A stretch of DNA of 64,000 bases, from contig NC_079491.1 in the NCBI RefSeq assembly GCF_020520425.1, positions 7,613,143 to 7,677,142 on the forward strand, read 5' to 3'. The notes beneath the pieces are model-generated. The model searched no databases, was not told where the DNA came from, and saw only the letters and a list, made by a program, of their open reading frames with translations. Positions 1-10,312 of this stretch are shown in pieces. Within the stretch, counting starts at the first letter, position 1, and each line of letters begins with the position of its first letter. The position numbers and the translations under genes were made by a program. The stretch is from Spinacia oleracea (Eukaryota > Streptophyta > Magnoliopsida > Caryophyllales > Amaranthaceae).

Positions 1-887
1 CATATCCATATCAATCAATACCTAGCTAGTAGTATTTAAAAAGCATAACCATCACCATTTCAATGACACATAAGCAATACTATTTTGATGACACGTGTCT
101 CAATCCTATTAATTAATTAAATTTTAGCCCGTGCGATGTACGGATACTATTAAATTGTTTAGTTAAAATAAAATTCTTATATATACCAATTTTATATATT
201 ATATTAGATTAATTTTTGATTTTGGATTGTATTTCATTTTAGATTTATTTTTTAGTTATGAGAGTGTTTGATTTTGGATGAATTGTATATGCATAATATT
301 AATAAATAATTAATAAAAATATCTACGCGGCACACTCGACTTTTATTAATTCATAATTAATTTTGAAATCGTATTTTTATTGTCCGAAACCATTATATTT
401 CCTACGTGGCGCTCTAATGTTGGGTTAATGTTTGATTTTATATTGAATTTTATTTTAGATTAGTGTTTGATTTTGGATGAATTTTATTTTAGATTTATTT
501 TTTAATTATTAGAGTGTTTGATTTTAAATGGAGTTGTATGTATTGTAATTACTTAATTAAAATATCTACGCGGCACCTATATCTACGTGGCACTCGATTT
601 TTTTAATTCAAAAATAAATTAGAAATACAATTTCATCCAAAATCAAACACTCTAATAATCAAATTATAGATACAAAATGAAATTCAATTCAAAACCAAAC
701 ACTAATTTAATCGAATATAAAATCCATGCATAACACATACTTAAATCTAGTATTATTATATATATGAGTTTCAGATTCCCATATATTAGAATAAGCCGTA
801 CCATTATATTCACACCGAGTGATAGCTTGGGAGAACTCGTATTTCATCTTCAACCCTAAAGCCCCGAAGTGATCGACCTGGGTTGAG
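1..887. other. AT-rich intergenic repeat upstream of F-box gene
   Basis: No gene is seen here. The word gtgtttgattttggatg occurs directly at about 264 and 463 (a variant at 514) and inverted at about 634, so the stretch contains diverged direct and inverted repeats. The motif tctacgcggcac or tctacgtggcac also recurs, at about 322, 566 and 582. At about 129-147 the minus strand can form a short hairpin (ccgtacatcgcacgg) resembling plant Helitron ends, but no CTRR terminus stands at the usual distance, so the element type is undecided. The last 150 bases should hold the F-box promoter; a TATA-rich run lies near 750-765. Confidence 0.5.
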
Positions 888-2150
888 ATGAGACTCTTTA
901 TAAAGAGAAAATGTAGCTCCAGTGCCTCCAGATTGCCGGAAATCAAAGAGAATCAGAGTGGTCTGGGTAAGAAGAAGAAACCTCCGAGGAATAGAACATG
1001 TCACGCCAAATTGTCGGAGGACAGGGATTTACCACCGGATATGTGGAGAGAAATCTTTGCGAGGCTGCCGGTGAAAACCCTGCTCAAATTCAGGTGCGTC
1101 TGCAAAAATTGGTGCTCTATAATCGAAAACCCTAACTTTATTTCTATGCATCTTAGCAATTATCAAAACAAGCTGAACAAAAATCATGTATTAGTTGTGG
1201 AAAATATTGGGAAGTATGGGATACAGGGACTCACTTGCACGATTCGTGAAAGTGGCACATTTAGGGAAATCGCTCAAATTCCACAGACCTCCCAATTTTG
1301 CAATATCTTCGTTGGTAATTGTAATGGATTAGTGTTATTACTGTCATCTGAAGAATTTAAACCCAATCCAGTTAAGAAAATTGTAAGATTGTGGAACCCT
1401 TCTATTAGAAAATCTGTGATACTTCCCCCTTCATCTATTTGTAAGGCGGATACAACATATTTTCTGGGATTTTCACCTTCGAGTAATGATTATAAAGTGG
1501 TCGCCTTTAGTTCATGGCAATCGTATGCAGTTTATTCGCTGAGTAGTAACATCTGGAGCATCAAATCAGGGAATTTGCTCCCTCTATCTGTATCAGGGGC
1601 CTCACGTTCAAGGCTACTATATAAATGTCCTCCCTTTTCTCAAGGGGCTACACACTGGTTGGTTTGTGGTGGTTCAGTACCAGACAAATATACTCACATT
1701 CTTTCCTTTGAGTTTGATACAGAGGATTTTCACACTATTGAATTGCCTGAAGCTAGTGATGAAATGATCAAAGGCCTTAACACCCTCGGCGAGTTGTTGG
1801 CTGTTTTTGGTATTTCGCACACAGAGTGTTGCATATGGTCTATGAAAAAAGAGGGTGGAGAGAAGTTGTGGACTCTTACGTTACCCGGAGCTTCTTCTTT
1901 AAGTTATTACAACTTCTTTGCAACTTATCTTTATCCTTATACAAAGAGGTTTTACTGTGATGACACTGGTATAATTTCACTACTGGCGACAGGAAACGCA
2001 ATGGCGTCTTATAATATTTCAACCAAGCAAATGCAGAGTAGTTTCTTAAAATCTACTAATTCGCGTGGTATAAGTTTTATGGATACTTATGTGGAGAGCT
2101 TGGTGTTGTGCAGAGGAGTCGAGTGCCAAACATTGACTTTGTTCCCATGA
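888..2150 (+). CDS. F-box protein with F-box-associated (FBA) domain
   Basis: Single-exon gene for a 420-residue protein, a predicted substrate receptor of an SCF (SKP1-cullin-F-box) E3 ubiquitin ligase. The F-box lies at about residues 48-88 (LPPDMWREIFARLPVKTLL, then FRCVCKNW and NPNFI), preceded by a basic, Lys-rich N-terminal stretch. After it comes the beta-propeller-like FBA region typical of the large plant F-box/FBA family: an LWNPSIRK motif, then FLGFSPSSNDYKVV and VYSLSSNIW. The length is normal for the family. The ATG at 888 is the first ATG of a frame open to the TGA at 2148-2150. Just after the stop, a cag|gtatat sequence could be a donor for a 3' UTR intron, but I cannot confirm one. 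The family is large and fast-evolving, so target and orthologue cannot be named. Confidence 0.92.
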   Translation: MRLFIKRKCSSSASRLPEIKENQSGLGKKKKPPRNRTCHAKLSEDRDLPPDMWREIFARLPVKTLLKFRCVCKNWCSIIENPNFISMHLSNYQNKLNKNHVLVVENIGKYGIQGLTCTIRESGTFREIAQIPQTSQFCNIFVGNCNGLVLLLSSEEFKPNPVKKIVRLWNPSIRKSVILPPSSICKADTTYFLGFSPSSNDYKVVAFSSWQSYAVYSLSSNIWSIKSGNLLPLSVSGASRSRLLYKCPPFSQGATHWLVCGGSVPDKYTHILSFEFDTEDFHTIELPEASDEMIKGLNTLGELLAVFGISHTECCIWSMKKEGGEKLWTLTLPGASSLSYYNFFATYLYPYTKRFYCDDTGIISLLATGNAMASYNISTKQMQSSFLKSTNSRGISFMDTYVESLVLCRGVECQTLTLFP

Positions 2151-3929
2151 AATGGCAGGTATATACCATGTCTATCAATTTGAATGCTGGTTGTCAGCTA
2201 ATGTTACTATGTGATAGTATATGTGTTGTCATTTAGTGTTTTGCGACTTTCAATTCAACTTTCATGAATATCTAACATCTGGTCTTGTTTCCACTTCAAT
2301 TTTCATCATCTCAGGCATGTAAAGTTTTGATTTTAGACCCAACCTCACTCTGTTACTAAATTTAGTACTAGTAATTTGGCTTAAGTATTACAGTATACAT
2401 CACAAATTTACTACGAACACAAATATTTTACAAACTTACAATCACTTAACTCACTTTTGCAAATTGGAAGGTAATGCATATAGTTACAAACTTACAATCA
2501 CTTAACTTATACTTGGTGCATGTCACGGACTCACGGTGTTACTTATTATCATATTATGCAGTTTTCATGAATGTCCAACACCTGTTCTTGGGGTTTAACT
2601 TCAATTTTCCTCATATCAGGCATGTAAAGACATGTAAAGTTTTGATTTCAAAATTCAGACCCCACCTCACTCAAATACAGTACACAACACAAATTTACTA
2701 TGAAAACCAAATATTTACTCTTGCACATAGGAGGCTAATGCATATAGTTATACTTGGTGTATGTCACGGAGTCAACCATATAAGGTTGATGGAGATGTTC
2801 TTTAAGCTGCACTATTCTTTGTTTTACTAGAACCTTCCATTCGCGCTATATACCCTTGCCTCCAAAGTGTCTTTAGAGTGTTATGGCTCTAATGTGCTCA
2901 TTCTAGGTATCTCTATAAGTCATAACATGCTTAGTTGCCTACTAAGTTACGGAGTAATATTTAGCATATACTATAGAATGGTCGTTGTTAATTACATCAA
3001 GGCTGAAATTCCAATTCCCATAGTATGTAAACTCTTACCTCTGTGCTGTTTCATTGAAATATCAAATGTCCAATCCTTAATCTTCTTACAGTGTCCTGGA
3101 GTACAGAGTAGTCGCACTTTAGTTTGCATATCCTCGAGCATAAGACCAAAGAAAATACTACCAGTAGTGCTATGCTGTTGCAGTAGAGAGCTCACTTGTA
3201 TATTTTGGCTTTGGCAGGGAAGCAGAATAGTAGTTCCGTAGCTGACAGTGATGGAGGTGATATATGCTTCTTTTGATACTCCGTATTTTGCAAGGCAGCA
3301 GGCGCTGTTGTGCCTCTTTAGTTTAATAAGGTTTTGTAAGTTGGTAACAGAATGGTAACTAGCTTAGTTGGTGAGAGATTCTTGTTTTGATTGCAACATT
3401 TTGTTTATGTCAACTTTCGGGTGATGGAAACCATACTGGTGTGCTAATGTTTATGTCAACATTTTGTTTATATCAACATTTTTCAATGATGTAACTAGGT
3501 TATTCCCCTGGGTTGTATAGGTACTAGCTTTTGATGCAGAGAGTGCAAAACTTTTAAGGATATTTTTATGCTAATCAATTCAAGTACTCTACTAGGCAAG
3601 TATTTTGCCAATAATATAGGATAACATTAAGGTTTGAAAACAGCGAGAAGTTTAGGGATGCATGCACTTGCAAGAAATGGGAATTAATAGGCCGGTGTGC
3701 CTTGTTGTCATGCTTGTGCTTGCATTTTTAAACAATATATGTGCATGACTGTTACAAAGGAGAGACATATATATTTGAAGATATACTCAGAAACGTACCA
3801 GCATCAATCCCTCCTTGTGTATTTACCATTAGACCCTCCTCCGGCCTATTAAAATAGGACCTAGGAGAAACAGAAGAAAGACCCCTCATGAAAATCCTAA
3901 AAATCTATGAAATTAAGTTAACCAAATAT
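2151..3929. other. Downstream flank of F-box gene, no gene recognised
   Basis: This should contain the F-box 3' UTR followed by AT-rich DNA. Short ORFs at 2474-2830 and 2867-3241 match no family I know and lie in repeated sequence. Two copies of the TACGGAGTA-type word occur, at about 2947 and 3277. Nothing else is recognised. Confidence 0.5.
2262..2780 (+). repeat. Diverged local tandem duplication
   Basis: Two successive copies of one segment, about 2262-2560 and 2566-2780. Shared landmarks appear in the same order: ttcatgaat at 2262 and 2566; catgtaaagttttgatt at about 2317 and 2633; cacaaatttacta at about 2401 and 2688; taatgcatatagtta at about 2472 and 2735; cttggtgyatgtcacgga at about 2513 and 2753. 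The copies differ by substitutions and indels, so the duplication is not recent. Confidence 0.75.
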
Positions 3930-4689
3930 AGAGTTGAGATGTTTAGCAGTGCTTGCAAGTCAAGGGAGCATAATAAGATCGAAAAGATGCCCCGATACAG
4001 ATAAGATGGTGCAAAGTGCAAACTACAGTAAGGAAGATCAAGTACTCAAGTTTTTTTTTTTTATTAAGTATACAGAATTAAGGGATTAATGGAGGTTCTA
4101 CTTAATGGGAGGGTTCTAAGTACATCTATAAGCTTCCCCTGCTGCCAAATTTTGACAACATTTCTTATGATATCCTTTGTTATTATACCCTTTGGTTAGG
4201 ATTATACTAACTAAGCCACTTTTAAAGATTTACCGGTTACCATTTGTTACATGCCCATAAATCTGCTATCCCACTCCTTAGGATAGATCGGTTAGTGGAT
4301 TCCACCAATGGACACACTTTGTTAAGTTTCATGGATGCATTCTCGGGTATCTTCAAATTATCCTGTTTGAGCCAGTTCGAAAGAAAGTTGTTTTCGTCAC
4401 AGAAGCAGAAGTGTATAATTACAGAGCAATGTCGTTCGGCCTGAAAAATGCAGAGGCAACATATCAGAAGTTGGTACACAAGATATTTACAGAGCAAAAA
4501 GGGCAGAAACATGGAGGTATATGTTGATGACTCCATCGTGAAGAGCAAAAAAGACGCAGATCATATTAAAGATCTGCAAGAAACTTTTGCAATGCCGAGG
4601 CAGTATTGTACTACGTATAAAGCTCAACCCCGAGAAGTGTGTGTTTGGGGTCAAGTCTGGGAAGTTCATGGTTTTCTAGTCAATGAAAC
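3930..4689 (+). mobile_element. Decayed Ty3/gypsy reverse-transcriptase fragment, copy 1
   Basis: From about 4290 the + strand, read across frames, gives recognisable gypsy RT pieces: DSTNGHTLLSFMDAFSG, then a region ending in YVDDSIVKSKKDAD. YVDD is the RT catalytic motif. The LLSFMDA...VDDxxVKS wording resembles the Athila/Tat/Ogre side of Ty3/gypsy rather than chromoviruses. The frame is broken and no other domain is present. The preceding 350 bases (from gttgagatgt at about 3932 to about 4250) are non-coding sequence repeated at 5484-6425, so the whole block is one copy of a duplicated unit. It stops where an LTR fragment begins at 4690. Confidence 0.75.
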
Positions 4690-5025
4690 TGTAACGCCCC
4701 AACCTCTAATTCAAGTATTAAAGAATGTTTAGCAGCGAAATTACCCTAGTTGGTCGGGATATTACTGTCGTACCTCCCTCTCGGAAGGTACAAGGCGACA
4801 GTAAACCTTGAGTAATCCAATATTCTATTACTTTGAACTTAGATGTTACATAATCTCATTAAAACTTAATATGAACTAGGTTAACTTAAGCATTAGTAGG
4901 TGAACTTGTCTTAATGAAATCTTTGCCACTACGTACGTATTTCCCTCGTTTCCAGCAGTACCTAAAACAAGAAAACATAAAACGGTGAGCCGGAAAATCA
5001 GTAACGAAATACTCGTATCGTAACT
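4690..5025 (+). repeat. Truncated, diverged LTR related to the 33-kb gypsy LTR
   Basis: It begins tgtaacgccccaacctctaa, matching the first bases of the intact gypsy LTRs at 25842 and 33214 (tgtaacaccccgacctctaa). Collinear landmarks follow: ttagcagcg-aatta, ttggtcggg, a palindromic ccctc...gggaa/ggtacaagg block, cgccactac, ttcccag-cggtacctaaaac and acggtgagccg. The match fades near 5025. Next, tgtaatacctcg at about 5027 resembles the opposite LTR end in inverted orientation. This is an old LTR fragment of the same or a sister family that truncated RT copy 1. Confidence 0.75.
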
Positions 5026-5341
5026 GTAATACCTCGTATTTTTAAGTAATTATAAATATCTTTAATTATATTTATAAAGCATTTTATTGTTTTTATGAAT
5101 TAAAGTCGCATTTAAATATTTATTTAAATGTATTTATTAATTAAAAATAAAACAAAACATTCAGGCTAGAAGCGCTAAGTTCAGTGATGAAACAAAACAT
5201 CCACTTGTCAAACGTATTCATAATCAAGCAACGGACATTCTAAGACTGACTGACTCATTTCCTAACCCATATTTCTATTTATAGTAACTGTTGTCCTAAG
5301 TACTTGCTAAAAATAGTAAACTATCCAAGATAGATTTACGA

Positions 5342-5480
5342 GAATTTTAGTTGCGCTCCTACTAAATCCCTAAAAGAGATTGAAAAGCGTAAAGGAGTTT
5401 TAGTTGCGTCCCAACTAAATTCCTAAAAGAGATTGAAAAGCAGAAAGGAGTTTTAGTTGCATTCCAACTAAATTCCTAAA
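5342..5480 (+). repeat. 53-bp tandem repeat, about 2.6 copies
   Basis: Units start at 5342, 5395 and 5448 with a constant 53-base period. Each reads g-a/g-gttttagttgc...aactaaat-ccctaaa, and the first two continue with agagattgaaaagc. The third copy is cut off where the RT-containing block 2 begins. Function unknown. Confidence 0.85.
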
Positions 5481-5593
5481 GTTGAGATGTCTTGCAGTGC
5501 TTGCAAGTCAAGGGAGCATAATAAGATCGAAAAGATGCCCCGATACAGATAAGGTGGTGCAACCTTAACCAAAGAGAAAAGGGGGAACACTAG

Positions 5594-5860
5594 CAGTGGC
5601 GGAACCAGAAATTATACATATGGGGGGCCAAATTTTAACATATAATTTTTATAACATTGAAAAACAAAAATAAAATAAGAAAACTAAAAATAAAATTGAG
5701 GGAACTAAAAATCAAACCTTGTACCTCCTTGTGCCTCTAAATTTGAAGGAAAATAAACACTTGAGCTATACTAGACATCTGCTTTTATAGTGCATATTTA
5801 ATACTTGAATATATATCATGGGGGGCCATTGCCCCGCCAGCCCCCCTAATTCCGCCCCTG
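5594..5860. mobile_element. hAT-like MITE
   Basis: It begins cagtggcgga and ends tccgcccctg, giving imperfect 10-base terminal inverted repeats. The flanking 8 bases are aacactag (5586-5593) and aacaccag (5861-5868), a 7/8 match to the 8-bp target duplication expected for hAT. The interior is AT-rich with no ORF. The sequence is absent from the paralogous block at 3930-4689, which acts as an empty site. Confidence 0.75.
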
Positions 5861-5940
5861 AACACCAGTAAAGATGGTACACGTGACAAGAACTGCAATA
5901 AGGAGGATCAAGTACTCAACTTTGTTTTTTTTATGAACTA

Positions 5941-6254
5941 CTCACTCCGTCCCATAATTATCTTCCTGTTTGACCAAAAACACGGATTTTAAAAAAAGTG
6001 GAATATAGTACATGAAAAAGTGGAATAAAGTACAAATGATGATTGAGTTGTATGGAAAAGTGGAATAAGCATGTGAAAGAGAATATAGTACATGGGAAAA
6101 GTGGAATATAGTACATGAGTGGGGTTTTTAATTCAATTTTAATTAATATAGTACATGAGAAAGTGGGGACCTTAGTAGCGAAAATTAGAAACAGGAAGAT
6201 AATTTTGGGACGCTAGTTTAGGAAAGCAGGAAGATAATTTTGGGATGGAGGGAG
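5941..6254. mobile_element. Stowaway-type MITE (Tc1/mariner)
   Basis: The left end ctcactccgtcccataatta and the reverse complement of the right end (ctccctccatcccaaaatta) match over about 28 bases. Both sides are flanked by TA (5939-5940 and 6255-6256), the mariner target duplication. The interior is AT-rich and non-coding. It is absent from the paralogous block 1. Confidence 0.88.
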
Positions 6255-6930
6255 TATACCGAACTAAGGGAATAATGGAGGTTCTATTTAACCCAGGGTT
6301 CTAAGTACATCTATAAGCTTCCCCTGTTGCCCAATTTTGACAACATTTCTTATGATATCCTTTGTTATTATACCCTTTGGTTAGGATTATACTAACTAAG
6401 CCACTTTTAAAGTTTTACCGGTTACATGCCTAAAAGACTACTATCCAATCCCTAGGATAATTCAGTTAGTGGACTCCACCAGTGGACACCTTTGTTAAGT
6501 TTCATGGATGCTTTCTCGTGGTATCACCAAATTATCCTGTTTGAGCCAGTTCGAAAGAAAGTTGTTATCATCACAGAAGCAGAGGTGAATAATTACAAAT
6601 CAATGCCGTTTGCCCTGAAAAATGCAAGGACGGAATATCAGAAGTTGGTACACAAGATATTTGCAGAGCAAAAGGGCAAAAGCATGAAGGTATATGTTGA
6701 TGACTCCATCGTGAAGAGCAAAAAAGACGCAGATCTTTTGCAATAAACTTTTGCAATGCTCAGACAGTATTGTATAAAACTCAACCCCAAGAAGTGTGTG
6801 TTTGGGGTCAAGAATATTTAGAAAATCATCAACTACCAAAGCCAAAGAATATCAGGGACATTCAGAGGTTGACTGTGAAAATAAATGCGCTGACTCGGTT
6901 CATAAGCAAATCTGCTGAAAAATCTCTTTA

Positions 6931-9219
6931 TTTTATTAAGTCTACCTAAGACTTTTATTGGTCCTAACAGGTCATAACCATCTTGTATATTGTCCTACGT
7001 GGAATTTTACCGTTGTATTATTATTTTTTTTTTATTTTTTTTATTTTATTAGTCCTTTGGCTCCCTTTCCTCCTCCATTTTTTGTGTTTTCTTTCTCTTT
7101 CCTCCTCTCCTTCCAACATTTTTTCTTCATTCTTTCAGACTCATTATTCCTTCTTATTCAATTATTTCGTCTCGTCGAAGTTGTTGTTCGTCTCATCGTC
7201 TTTGAAAAATTACATATTTTATTGTCTTCGAAATAGAATATCACATTCTGTAACCTCTTTTTAAACCACTTGCTTTCTATGACCTCGGGAATCGTGATCC
7301 GGGTGTCAGGATTAATGCAATCGGCGCAACAATTTTTTTTTAAAATAAAAAAAATTGTCATCGTATGAATGATAAATTTACTTTATAATATTTAGATTTA
7401 ATCATATTTAATTAAGTTATTGTTTAATGGTTAGTATTATTATTAATTAGGTTTTTGTGAATTATTTGATTAGGAATCCATGTATGGATCTCCTAAGCCT
7501 TTTTGATCTCGTGAGAAGTGGTTGATTGATCAAGGTATATTTATGTGACTTGATCCTATTAAGATTGAAATCTACATATCGTTTTCAATATTATTTTTGA
7601 CTAACAATGATGAACTTTTGCGAAATATGTTTGATGAACCAAATGATTTAATTATTCAATTTTTTTTTCTAATCATGTTGTTTGATCTTTAAAAACATTT
7701 TTGAATAATAAAATGAGTATTTTAAAAATATTTGGTGGACAATTAAGGTTGAGATGGAAAATTATTTCACAAAAAATCTTTGTATGCATATTTATTTTCT
7801 GGATAAACCTTTTATGGCAAAATTATGCTTATTATTTTGGAAATCGATTTTCAAGTCTTATATGTCTTATTATTTATGCTATAATGGATCTTTTTAAATC
7901 TGTGGAACTTATGTTCTTACGCATCATTTGTTGTGTAACTCGAAGTCACTTGTTGACATTTATTTTTGTTAGTACCCCAATTGCATAGATTTGTGAAATG
8001 GAATACTAGATTGGGGGTGTGCACATTTAAAAAGGAAGGGAGATAAGAAGAGGTTTTTTACTTTCATATTATAATTGAAATTTATTTATGAAAAGTTTTT
8101 ATTTTTTGAAAGTCGTGGGTTGAAACGTTTTTATTTTTGGGAATTTATTCCTATTTTTATACAACTTTATTTTTTGAAATTCCTATTTTTTAGAAGTTGT
8201 CTTGTTTAGAAAATTTCTAATCTTGAAATGTTTTTTTATTTTTTTGGTATTTTGGAAAGTTACTATTTTTGAAAAGTTTCTATGTTTGAAAAACGGATTT
8301 ACTATAATTCAAAATTCAAACGTTTATGAAAGTATGTTCAAATATGATTATGTATTTTAATATCTCTTGCACATAAATGTACTTATCTTTTTGCTAATTC
8401 GTATTCCTTTATGTTTTGGCTTTGCCCAATTGCCCTATTCATCTTATGATAAAAGATTTGCACGTTGATTTTTAATGTGGCATCTTCATATGCAGGAATT
8501 GTTGAAGAGAAGAACCTAGCTAGGGCTTTATTTTTAGTTGAATTTTAGTTATCAAGATTTTATTACTTAATTACATTATTGATTATTTATAACAAAAAAA
8601 ATATGTTTGAGTTTCCGCTGCATTGTTTAGGGTTTAGTTAGCCTTTAATGTTATTATATGGCGGTAATATTTATAAGTTTCAGTTGATTTTATTAAATAA
8701 AATATTTCCTCCGTTTTTTAAATATTGCAACATGGTTGACTTTACGCTTTCCAACATATACTTTGACTCTTAATATTTCGAATTATGTATACAAAAAAAA
8801 AATTAAAAAGTTGATTTTTAGAAAATATATATCGATACGAATCTAATAAGATCTTACATGACTATAATTTTTCTTATGTATGAATAACAAAAGATGACCA
8901 ACGGTGTAGTGTGAATAGTATAAAAAATTAGATGTGCGATATTTATGAAATGGAGAAAGTATTGGTTTTTAAAAAGAGAAAATTGGAGGTTTTACAGTGT
9001 TTCAATTGAATGTACCTTGTGGATATATCTATTTTGGATTTTTGGAGGTAGTTTGAGGCAACAATGTTGGGTATTGTTGTTAAGTGTGGAGTAGTAATGT
9101 TTGGCGAAGTCCTCTCCTTTACGGAAGCAGTAGGCGGAGGAAATGTAGTTGTGCGTGTAATGGAGGACTATATCTCCAATGTGTGTGAACTTGGAGGTTG
9201 GTGTTTGAGTTGTTCGGCG
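6931..9219. other. AT-rich intergenic DNA, no gene recognised
   Basis: Long T-rich and A-rich runs (about 7020-7060 and 7330-7350) and short ORFs without family resemblance. The ORF at 7701-7988 is hydrophobic by composition of AT-rich DNA only. A degenerate Stowaway MITE lies at 8705-8959. I see nothing else. Confidence 0.5.
8705..8959. mobile_element. Degenerate Stowaway-type MITE
   Basis: The left end tttcctccgttttttaaata and the reverse complement of the right end (ctttctccatttcataaata) form imperfect terminal inverted repeats that continue into tgcaaca/cgcaca. TA dinucleotides flank both sides (8703-8704 and 8960-8961). No coding capacity. Confidence 0.65.
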
Positions 9220-9231
9220 AGGAAAGGAGAA

Positions 9232-9342
9232 GTATGTTTTTTTTTAGGTTCGAATAACCACAAGGGTGGGGATGAGAATCGATCCCAGGATCACCTGGAA
9301 TCGGGATGGAAGCTCTAATCAACTGAGCTATCCATCACTCTC
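9232..9342 (-). mobile_element. tRNA-derived SINE with 12-bp target duplication
   Basis: On the minus strand the head reads gatggatagctcagttgatt, a tRNA-like box A. About 40 bases later comes a box B-like gggatcgattctc. These are the internal RNA polymerase III promoter parts of a tRNA-derived SINE. The body ends in an A-run (the T-run at about 9237-9245 on +). Perfect 12-base duplications aggaaaggagaa flank it at 9220-9231 and 9343-9354, as made by LINE-driven retroposition. The element is very short, about 110 bases. It is not a tRNA gene because it cannot fold as a complete cloverleaf and it carries a tail and target duplication. Confidence 0.85.
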
Positions 9343-9663
9343 AGGAAAGGAGAAATAGGTAATAAGAAGGTTATGCGTATTTGGTGTTGGGGTGTTCTTT
9401 GGTCTTGGAGGTTAACTTTTGTTAATTCCTTTTTTGGTTAGCACTGTGTGTTGTTCTTTAGCTTTCAAGTTTCAAAATCCAATACTTGTGTGTCGCTCTC
9501 CATTTTTTTTGGGGTTCATGGCATGCTAACTGAATAATGTTCAATAACTCAAAGAGTCTTGTGTGCAATTAACAAGGTTTTATCCACCTATTCCATGATA
9601 TTGTTATTCTTTCGTTCCTTTACTTGTCTCCCAAGTTCTACAGGTTTTTAAAGTAAACTTCTA

Positions 9664-9785
9664 CTGGTAATCGGACCAGGTTCAACGTCATCTTCTATAA
9701 ATCGGACCAGGTTCTACTGGTAATCGGACCAGGTTCAACTTCATCGACTACAATCAGACCAGGTTCAACGTCATCTTCTATAAGC
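9664..9785 (+). repeat. Irregular repeat of atcggaccaggttc
   Basis: Four copies of atc-g/a-gaccaggttc at about 9669, 9700, 9723 and 9754. They alternate with tactggta and aacgtcatcttctata phrases, indicating nested tandem duplication. Confidence 0.75.
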
Positions 9786-10057
9786 AATTCATAGGCACAA
9801 ATTTCCTTGGCACGATAAAGCCTCGTTAGTGGTGTAAACAAGGGAATTTCAACAACCACAAGCATTCACGAGAAGAGCCAACCACTACCCTTTCGATGTT
9901 TAGGCTTTATGCTTTTTGTTAGCTTGGTAATGTGTAAAAGTCTCTAAAAACCTTAGTGGTTTAATAGTTTGTAGTATGTAGAACTCTTCAGTATGCAAGT
10001 TACAATCTGTCAAAAAAAAAAGAAAAAAAGAGCAAAGGGACCGCTAATCACCGTTAC

Positions 10058-10174
10058 CATAATTAGTCAATCAAGGGCTTTAAGTTCATAATAATACATA
10101 ATTAGTCAATTAAGGGATTTAAGTCCATAATAACACATAATTAGTCAATTAAGGGCTTTAAGTCCTGCTGTCAC
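10058..10174 (+). repeat. 39-bp tandem repeat, three copies
   Basis: Units start at 10058, 10097 and 10136. Each begins cataattagtcaat-c/t-aaggg and continues with tttaagt-cata-ataa; the third diverges after ttaagtcc. It sits just downstream of the RDR2 stop codon. Confidence 0.85.
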
Positions 10175-10312
10175 AGCTAACCACCATTACCATTAGTCCA
10201 TTACACACTTTGTACAAAGGGACTACAACATAGCAAAGGCATCTAAGTTGATATTCTGCCGAGCCGAGGTAAATCTAAGCTTGATATATAAGCCATCTAC
10301 GAACACACGAAT

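Larger units (their letters stand above)
5483..6930 (+). mobile_element. Decayed Ty3/gypsy reverse-transcriptase fragment, copy 2
   Basis: Second copy of the 3930-4689 block. Shared flank words include caagtcaagggagcataata at about 3957 and 5507, and taccctttggttaggat at about 4187 and 6371. It is lengthened by two later insertions, a hAT-like MITE (5594-5860) and a Stowaway MITE (5941-6254). RT sequence at 6470-6750 reads LLSFMDAFSWYHQI, MPFALKNA and VYVDDSIVKSKKDAD. It continues past copy 1's truncation point into a connection/RNase H-like piece at about 6845-6925 (IQRLTVKINALTRFISKSA). Frameshifts and missing segments make it non-functional. Confidence 0.75.
9355..10312. other. Intergenic DNA downstream of RDR2 with short tandem repeats
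   Basis: No gene is seen. Around 9664-9785 the phrase atcggaccaggttc recurs four times with spacers such as aacgtcatcttctata. A 39-bp repeat lies at 10058-10174. The last 140 bases should be the RDR2 3' UTR. Confidence 0.5.

Noticed and set aside
129-147. A second Helitron 3' end on the minus strand near the window start
   Set aside because: The hairpin is imperfect and no CTRR-T stands 8-12 bases after it; only a CTAA directly abutting the stem.
2474-3241. Two short ORFs after the F-box gene as extra exons or genes
   Set aside because: They sit in a diverged duplicated, low-complexity region with no recognisable domain and no shared splice phase with the F-box gene.
6983-7264. Phe/Leu-rich ORF in T-rich DNA as a membrane protein
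   Set aside because: Composition follows from T-runs on this strand; overlapping frame at 6958-7236 is equally open and neither resembles a family.
9270-9345. A tRNA gene on the minus strand
   Set aside because: Box A and box B are present, but the cloverleaf is incomplete and the unit has an A-tail and a 12-bp target duplication, so it is a SINE.
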